A program made the position numbers and the translations under genes. The notes below the pieces were generated by a model, which ran no database searches, was not told where the DNA came from, and saw only the letters and a program-made list of their open reading frames with translations. A stretch of DNA of 64,000 nt, from assembly GCA_947488175.1 (NCBI GenBank), contig CANKYO010000007.1, positions 1-64,000 on the forward strand. The letters are read 5' to 3'. The DNA is from an uncultured Paracoccaceae bacterium (GTDB lineage: Bacteria; Pseudomonadota; Alphaproteobacteria; Rhodobacterales; Rhodobacteraceae). Shown piece by piece: positions 59,734 to 64,000 of the stretch (its first letter is position 1; each line of letters starts with the position of its first letter).

Positions 59734-60248
59734 CCGCGACCTTGCAGACGCCGCGCTTGATCCTGCGCCGCCCCACACCCGCCGACTGGCCGGCATTCCG
59801 TGATTTCTATACTTCGGAACGCGCGGCCTCATTGGGTGGTCCCGCCACGCTGGGCAAAAGCTGGCGCCATTTCGCTTCAGAGCTGGGCCATTGGGAGATC
59901 CATGGCTATGGCATGTGGACTGTCACCCTGCGCGGCGATGATAGGGCGGTTGGTCTGATCGGCCCGTGGACGCCGGTGGATTGGCCCGAGACCGAGATTG
60001 GCTGGATCATCCTGTCAGGTGATCTGGAAGGCAAAGGCGTAGCGACTGAGGCGGCCGCCGCAGCCGTGACACATGCCTATGAGGTGCTGGGCTGGCACAC
60101 GGCTGTCAGCTATATCGCGCCAGAGAACATACGTTCGATCCGTTTGGCAGAGAAGCTGGGCGCGGTGCGTGACGATAATGCCCCCAAGCCAGAGGCTTAT
60201 CCGGATACGCTGGTTTACCGGCATCCTGTACCGGAGGTGTCGGCATGA
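59730..60248 (+). CDS. GNAT acetyltransferase 4 of 7
   Basis: A 172-residue copy: LQTPRLILRRPTPADWPAF, DWPETEIGWIIL, the acetyl-CoA loop LEGKGVATEAAAA and SYIAPENIRSIRLAEKLGA. All GNAT core elements are intact. It reads LGHWEIHGYGMWTV before strand 4, a phrase common to several copies (x-GHW-x-x-x-G-Y-G). Confidence 0.85.
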   Translation: MTATLQTPRLILRRPTPADWPAFRDFYTSERAASLGGPATLGKSWRHFASELGHWEIHGYGMWTVTLRGDDRAVGLIGPWTPVDWPETEIGWIILSGDLEGKGVATEAAAAAVTHAYEVLGWHTAVSYIAPENIRSIRLAEKLGAVRDDNAPKPEAYPDTLVYRHPVPEVSA

Positions 60249-60757
60249 TCCCCGTGCTTCAGACAGAGCGGCTGACGCTGCGCGCGCCCTGTTGGCACGA
60301 TTTTGACGCTTACGCCGCGTTCCGTGCATCGGACCGGGCCAAGCTGCTTGGCGGGCCGTACACCCGCGCCCAAGCCTTTGACCAATTGGCCGAGATCATC
60401 GGGCATTGGACCTTGCGCGGCTATGGCCGATGGATGGTGGCGGATCGCGAGACCGATCAACCGCTGGGCATTGTCGGGTTGTTCTATCCCGAGGATTGGC
60501 CGGAACCGGAAATCGCATGGTCTGTCTTTGAAGAGGGAGAAGGGCGCGGGATCGCCTATGAGGCCGCAATAGCGTCGCGCGCTTACGCCTATGACACGCT
60601 GGGTTGGACCACTGCGGTCAGCCTGATTGATCCGTCCAATACGCGCTCTGTCTCACTGGCCCGGCGCATGGGGTGTGTGGACGGCGAAACCCATGATCAC
60701 CCGACCTATGGCACCCTGCATATCTGGCGGCATCCGGCACCGGGGGATTGCGCATGA
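60245..60757 (+). CDS. GNAT acetyltransferase 5 of 7
   Basis: A 170-residue copy: LQTERLTLRAPCWHDFDAY, GHWTLRGYGRWMV, DWPEPEIAWSVF, the loop EGRGIAYEAA and SLIDPSNTRSVSLARRMGC. It is close to copy 4 in plan. The C-terminal part reads HPTYGTLHIWRHP. Coupled by overlaps at both ends. Confidence 0.85.
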   Translation: MIPVLQTERLTLRAPCWHDFDAYAAFRASDRAKLLGGPYTRAQAFDQLAEIIGHWTLRGYGRWMVADRETDQPLGIVGLFYPEDWPEPEIAWSVFEEGEGRGIAYEAAIASRAYAYDTLGWTTAVSLIDPSNTRSVSLARRMGCVDGETHDHPTYGTLHIWRHPAPGDCA

Positions 60758-61260
60758 TCCCGACCCTGCAAACCGACCGGCTGACCCTGCGCCCCTACCA
60801 GCGCGATGATTTCGACACCTATGCGGCGTTCATGGCCTCAGAGCGTGCCTGTTACATGGGTGGGCCTTTTGACCGCGATAAGGCCTGGGCGTGGTTCACA
60901 AATGATGTGGCAACATGGGCTCTTTATGGGTTTGGAACCTTGGCGATGGTTTATGACGGCAAGCTTGCCGGTGGCGTCGGCCTCGTGCATCCGCCCCATT
61001 TTCCTGAGCCTGAATGCGGCTGGTTCGTTTTTGATGGTTTCGACGGCCTTGGGCTGGCGACCGAGGCCGGACGAACAATGCTGGATCATACATTTGCGAC
61101 AACCGATCTGGCCACAATCGTAAGCTATGTGCATGTGGAAAATGCAGCTTCCATCCGGGTGGCAGAAAAGCTGGGCGGTGTGCGAGACCCAAATGCTGCA
61201 AAAGCTGATGGCGACGGTGACGATACCTTCGTTTTTCGTCATATGCGGAGTGCAGCATGA
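60754..61260 (+). CDS. GNAT acetyltransferase 6 of 7
   Basis: A 168-residue copy: LQTDRLTLRPYQRDDFDTY, FPEPECGWFVFDGF, the loop DGLGLATEAG and SYVHVENAASIRVAEKLGG. The ATG at 60754 overlaps the stop of copy 5 (ATGA). The in-frame start at 60748 is less likely. Its base composition is slightly A/T-richer than that of copies 4 and 7. Confidence 0.85.
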   Translation: MIPTLQTDRLTLRPYQRDDFDTYAAFMASERACYMGGPFDRDKAWAWFTNDVATWALYGFGTLAMVYDGKLAGGVGLVHPPHFPEPECGWFVFDGFDGLGLATEAGRTMLDHTFATTDLATIVSYVHVENAASIRVAEKLGGVRDPNAAKADGDGDDTFVFRHMRSAA

Positions 61261-61823
61261 CGCCCTGGACAAATCGCCCCATAAACGCGCTGGACCAGAT
61301 CAAGGCCCTCCAGAACGCCGTGCCGGTGATTGAAACCGACCGGCTGATCCTGCGCCTGCCCCGGATCGACGATTGGGCGGTGCTGGAACCAATCTGGACC
61401 ACCGATCGCTCAATCCATATTGGCGGGCCTTTCACGCCGGAAGCGGCCTGGCTGGATTTCAACCAGCTTGTCGCAGGATGGGTGCTTCGCGGGCATGGCG
61501 CGCTGACGATCTGTACCCGGGATGGGGCCGTGCAGGGCATGGTTCTGCTGGGACATGAGTTTGGCGATCCGGACCCCGAACTGGGCTGGCTTCTGACCGA
61601 AGCCGCCGAGGGGCATGGCTATGCGACCGAGGCAGCATCGGCGCTGCTCCCGTTGTGCCGCGATATCTATGGCGACGCATTCGTCAGCTACATCGCAGAG
61701 GCGAACACGCCATCAATCCGCATCGCCGAAAAGCTGGGGGCCGTGAAAGGCACCCCGCATCCGCGCCGCACCGATGATGTGGTCGCCTATCGTTATACCA
61801 GTAAAGGAGGCAGCAATGACTGA
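61257..61823 (+). CDS. GNAT acetyltransferase 7 of 7
   Basis: A 188-residue copy with an extra N-terminal stretch of about 20 residues (WTNRPINALDQIKALQNAV) before IETDRLILRLPRIDDW. The acetyl-CoA loop is AEGHGYATEAA, followed by SYIAEANTPSIRIAEKLGA. It starts with a 4-base overlap and ends 8 bases inside the chorismate mutase gene. This longer form is the one nearest to the constant part of the operon. Confidence 0.85.
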   Translation: MTPWTNRPINALDQIKALQNAVPVIETDRLILRLPRIDDWAVLEPIWTTDRSIHIGGPFTPEAAWLDFNQLVAGWVLRGHGALTICTRDGAVQGMVLLGHEFGDPDPELGWLLTEAAEGHGYATEAASALLPLCRDIYGDAFVSYIAEANTPSIRIAEKLGAVKGTPHPRRTDDVVAYRYTSKGGSND

Positions 61824-62112
61824 TGCCGTCACCCGTGCCGCAGAGGTCCTGAAAGGCCACCGCGAAAGCATCGACCGGCTTGATGCCATCCTCGTCTATA
61901 CATTGGGCGAGCGGTTCAAGCACACACAGGCTGTGGGTCGGCTCAAGGCCGAACACGCCCTGCCCCCGTCCGACCCCGCGCGCGAAGAACAGCAGATCGC
62001 GCGGCTGACCGATCTTGCAAACCGGGCCGATCTTGACCCGGAATTTGCCAAGAAATTCCTGAACTTCATCATTCAGGAAGTGATCCAACACCACAAACAA
62101 CACCAATCCTGA
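61816..62112 (+). CDS. Chorismate mutase (AroQ type)
   Basis: A 98-residue all-helical protein. Helix 1 is GHRESIDRLDAILVYTLGERFKH, cut here to its key points: I-D-x-L-D with the R and K of the active site (VGRLKAEH supplies the Arg/Lys pair). EFAKKFLNFIIQEVIQHHKQ forms the last helix. It converts chorismate to prephenate for Phe and Tyr. A consensus AGGAGG precedes the ATG at 61816, which lies inside GNAT 7. It is a usual member of this rpsP operon in Rhodobacterales. Confidence 0.88.
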   Translation: MTDAVTRAAEVLKGHRESIDRLDAILVYTLGERFKHTQAVGRLKAEHALPPSDPAREEQQIARLTDLANRADLDPEFAKKFLNFIIQEVIQHHKQHQS

Positions 62113-62151
62113 GGGGTATCCCCTCAAACCCATCTTAAAGGAGAAAACCAG

Positions 62152-62571
62152 ATGGCAATGAAGATCAGACTGGCCCGTGGCGGCTCAAAGAAACGTCCGT
62201 TTTATGCGATTGTCGCCGCCGACAGCCGTATGCCTCGCGACGGCCGTTTCATCGAGAAACTGGGCACATACAACCCGATGCTGCCAAAAGACAGCGAAGA
62301 GCGCGTCAAGATGAACATGGAGCGCGTGAAGTACTGGCTGGGCGAAGGCGCACAGCCAACCGACCGTGTGTCGCGCATGCTGGAAGCTGCTGGCGAGTTG
62401 CCCAAGAAAGACCGCAGCAACCCCAAGAAGGGCACACCTGGGAAAGCAGCACAGGCCCGCGCCGAAGAGAAGGCAGAAAAGGCCAAAGCCGCTGAAGAAG
62501 CCGCCAACGCGCCTGCGGAAGAGGCCCCTGCACAGGACGCCCCGGCCGAAGAAGCCGCGGCTGAAGAGTAA
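62152..62571 (+). CDS. rpsP: Ribosomal protein S16
   Basis: A 139-residue S16. The core, residues 1-80, has [21 protein letters not shown] and [13 protein letters not shown]. The remaining 55 residues are a tail rich in Ala, Glu and Lys, which becomes wholly acidic at the end ([17 protein letters not shown]). Bacterial S16 is usually 80-90 residues; such tails are seen in alphaproteobacteria. It has an AAAGGAG ribosome site. Confidence 0.97.
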   Translation: MAMKIRLARGGSKKRPFYAIVAADSRMPRDGRFIEKLGTYNPMLPKDSEERVKMNMERVKYWLGEGAQPTDRVSRMLEAAGELPKKDRSNPKKGTPGKAAQARAEEKAEKAKAAEEAANAPAEEAPAQDAPAEEAAAEE

Positions 62572-62636
62572 GACCCCTTGCCTTGCCCCGAGCGTTGAAG
62601 CTTGGGGCGGGCCCATCCTTGGCTTTATGAGGCCGC

Positions 62637-62789
62637 ATGTTCCGCCTGCTGCGTTTGATCATCCTCACAGGTTTCGCTTTCGTTGCGGGCATCCTGTTTG
62701 AACGAAACAATGCACAGGATACATGCACCAGGGGGGGTGGGCTTTGGATCGATGATATCTGTGTAGGAGTGGACCTGACCAATGACTGA
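62637..62789 (+). CDS. 50-residue membrane microprotein between rpsP and rimM
   Basis: The 50-codon frame reads [20 protein letters not shown], then [20 protein letters not shown] and a Cys-containing end. It has one membrane helix or uncleaved signal at residues 4-20 and two Cys in the short exported tail. GAGG stands before the ATG. The stop lies 8 bases inside rimM, so translation is coupled. Similar short genes at this position recur in the order, as far as I recall. Function unknown. Confidence 0.7.
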   Translation: MFRLLRLIILTGFAFVAGILFERNNAQDTCTRGGGLWIDDICVGVDLTND

Positions 62790-63291
62790 CCGCGTAATCG
62801 TTGGGGCCATCGGTGGCGCATTTGGCGTCAAGGGCGAGGTCCGCCTGAAATCCTATTGCGCCGATCCTGCCGCCATCGCCGACTACACCCCGCTTTATAC
62901 CGAAGACGGGCGCGCCTTTGCCCAGATCGTGCTGACCGGCCAGATGAAAAACGGCTTTGCCGCCCGGCTGGACGGCGTGATCACCAAGGAGGACGCAGAC
63001 GCGCTCCGCAACGTCAGCCTTTATGCCAACCGGGCGCAGATGCCGTCCCTGCCGGATGACGAATACTACTATGCCGACCTGATCGGCCTGACGGTATTGG
63101 ACGCAGGCGGCGCCACGCTGGGCACCGTCAAGAACGTGATGGACCACGGCGCCGGTGATCTGCTTGAAATCGCCGTACCGGGCCAGGCGGAAACCGTGCT
63201 GCTGCCCTTTACCCAGGCCAACGTGCCCACCGTTGATCTGAGCGCCGCCAAGATTATCGCCGATCCGCCCGAAGGACTGTTCACTGCCTAA
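62782..63291 (+). CDS. rimM: Ribosome maturation factor RimM
   Basis: A 169-residue two-domain protein: the N-terminal beta-barrel [21 protein letters not shown] and the PRC-barrel domain [15 protein letters not shown]...[17 protein letters not shown], with the end [14 protein letters not shown]. It helps 16S rRNA processing and assembly of the 30S head. It usually precedes trmD and rplS; here the operon ends with a terminator and a converging gene. Confidence 0.96.
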   Translation: MTDRVIVGAIGGAFGVKGEVRLKSYCADPAAIADYTPLYTEDGRAFAQIVLTGQMKNGFAARLDGVITKEDADALRNVSLYANRAQMPSLPDDEYYYADLIGLTVLDAGGATLGTVKNVMDHGAGDLLEIAVPGQAETVLLPFTQANVPTVDLSAAKIIADPPEGLFTA

Positions 63292-63299
63292 CCAAAAAA

Positions 63300-63320
63300 G
63301 GCGGTCCTGCTCGGACCGCC
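63300..63320. terminator. Bidirectional rho-independent terminator
   Basis: GGCGGTCC-TGCTC-GGACCGCC is a perfect 8-base-pair stem. AAAAAA on its left serves the minus-strand gene as a U-tract; TATTTCAGTTT on its right serves rimM. Confidence 0.85.
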
Positions 63321-63347
63321 TATTTCAGTTTGTTTTACTTGGGCGCT

Positions 63348-64000
63348 TTACTTGCGCACCCACAGTTCCACGCGGCGGTTGATCGTCCGGCCGTTTGCTT
63401 CCGTGTTGCAGACCGATGGTGCCAATTCGCCATAGGCCCGCCGTTCAAAGCTGATCCCCGACAAGCGGTCGCCGCCAATACTGCTAATCGTCTGCGCCAC
63501 AGAAAGGGCACGCCGTCCAGACAGGCGAACGTTGTTTTCAAAGCCACCCACACTGTCAGCAAAACCCACGATAGCCACCCGCGTACCGTTTGGCAGATCT
63601 TCCAGATAGGCAATCAGGCGATCGATATCGTTCAGTTCCTTCTTGCCCAGCGCAGATGAGCCGGTGGGAAAACGGATCGTCGTGGACAGGCGATCCCAGT
63701 CGCGCAGGTCGTCACGCAACTGGCTGGCCAGACGGAACTCCGACTGATCCACCAAATCGCGAAACAGGTTGTCAAAACGCGATCGTGGTTGCACCGTCCG
63801 TTCAACCGCGAAATTCACAAAGCTGGATTGTGCAATGGCATCATCGGCTTCGGGTGACAGTGCATATTGCAGGAACCGCTGGGCGTCCGATGGCAGGTTG
63901 TCGGGCCGGTTATAAAGATAAAGACGACGACCCAGCGGGTATTCCTCTGTCTTCACTGCGAACGATGTGGCCGTTGATGTAATGCCGCATTCGCTGGTCA
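63348..64000 (-). CDS. Binding-protein/OmpA fusion, C-terminal part (partial at right edge)
   Basis: The frame is open to the window end, so the start lies beyond base 64000; the GTG at 63956 is internal. The first visible part (ECGITSTATSFAVKTEEYPL, then RRLYLYNRP and PSDAQRFLQYALS) is the second lobe of a phosphate-type binding protein. The C-terminal 120 residues are an OmpA domain (RVAIVGFADSVGGFENNVRLSGRRALSV and RRVELWVRK). The fusion links solute binding with peptidoglycan attachment. The N-terminal fragment at the left window edge may be a paralog. Confidence 0.8.
   Translation of the reverse strand, partial: TSECGITSTATSFAVKTEEYPLGRRLYLYNRPDNLPSDAQRFLQYALSPEADDAIAQSSFVNFAVERTVQPRSRFDNLFRDLVDQSEFRLASQLRDDLRDWDRLSTTIRFPTGSSALGKKELNDIDRLIAYLEDLPNGTRVAIVGFADSVGGFENNVRLSGRRALSVAQTISSIGGDRLSGISFERRAYGELAPSVCNTEANGRTINRRVELWVRK

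Noticed and set aside
58170..61823. The GNAT array as an assembly artefact (repeated reads)
   Set aside because: The seven copies differ at most positions in DNA and protein, so they are old duplicates and not copies created by assembly.

Overview
The window looks like a chromosomal segment of a marine alphaproteobacterium of the order Rhodobacterales (Roseobacter group). This rests on gene order and protein style: a split F0 ATP synthase operon in the order atpI-atpB-atpE-atpX(b')-atpF, the ffh / GNAT acetyltransferases / chorismate mutase / rpsP / rimM block, a DUF5928-type glycosyltransferase, and the intergenic element with CCGCCGGAGG next to runs of TTCTTC. No rRNA, tRNA, CRISPR array, integrase or complete insertion sequence was seen. 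Species cannot be named from the sequence.

Layout. 1-138: start of an exported protein that runs off the left edge. 371-8817: accessory metabolism with three LysR regulators, a truncated MDR reductase, two haloalkane-dehalogenase-like hydrolases (the second broken by one in-frame TGA), DUF1330 and MAPEG proteins, a tautomerase, SRPBCC proteins and a YceI protein. 8841-12371: GFA protein and several membrane or exported proteins of unknown function. 12417-16815: glycolate oxidase operon glcD-glcE-small membrane protein-glcF behind a palindromic operator. 16873-22228: S1-type protease, Hsp20, DNA polymerase I and small secreted proteins. 22316-27239: orphan ABC ATPase, HIT protein and a surface-glycan group (GT14/DUF5928 glycosyltransferase, sulfotransferase, unknown protein). 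27205-30551: PfkB kinase, endonuclease III, Ada-like methyltransferase, OmpA lipoprotein. 30618-31423: GntR regulator whose promoter palindrome matches the one before glcD. 31420-34829: CPBP protease and the F0 operon. 34980-36730: ArsR regulator, a 51-nt hairpin and a sterol-desaturase gene in A/T-rich DNA. 36731-50281: a complete nitrate assimilation locus on the minus strand (nasT-nasS, ANTAR-type leader, nrtA-nrtB-fused ATPase, nirB-nirD-nasA, a TrpD2-like protein, truncated cysG). 50517-56521: transporter, LysR, azoreductase, methyltransferase, esterase, DoxX protein and three tandem two-helix membrane paralogs. 56676-63291: ffh, seven tandem GNAT acetyltransferases, chorismate mutase, rpsP, a 50-aa membrane microprotein, rimM. 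63348-64000: C-terminal part of a binding-protein/OmpA fusion.

How the genes work together. Nitrate is taken up by NrtA/NrtB/ATPase, reduced to nitrite by NasA and to ammonium by NirBD with siroheme from CysG. NasS senses nitrate or nitrite, and NasT is expected to bind the two-hexaloop leader before nrtA and block its terminator. Glycolate is oxidised by GlcDEF, probably under the GntR regulator at 30650, because the two palindromes are 18/23 identical. The most notable points are the NasT leader, the shared glc/GntR operator, the seven-copy GNAT array, the single-stop dehalogenase pseudogene, and the truncated cysG beside A/T-rich DNA.
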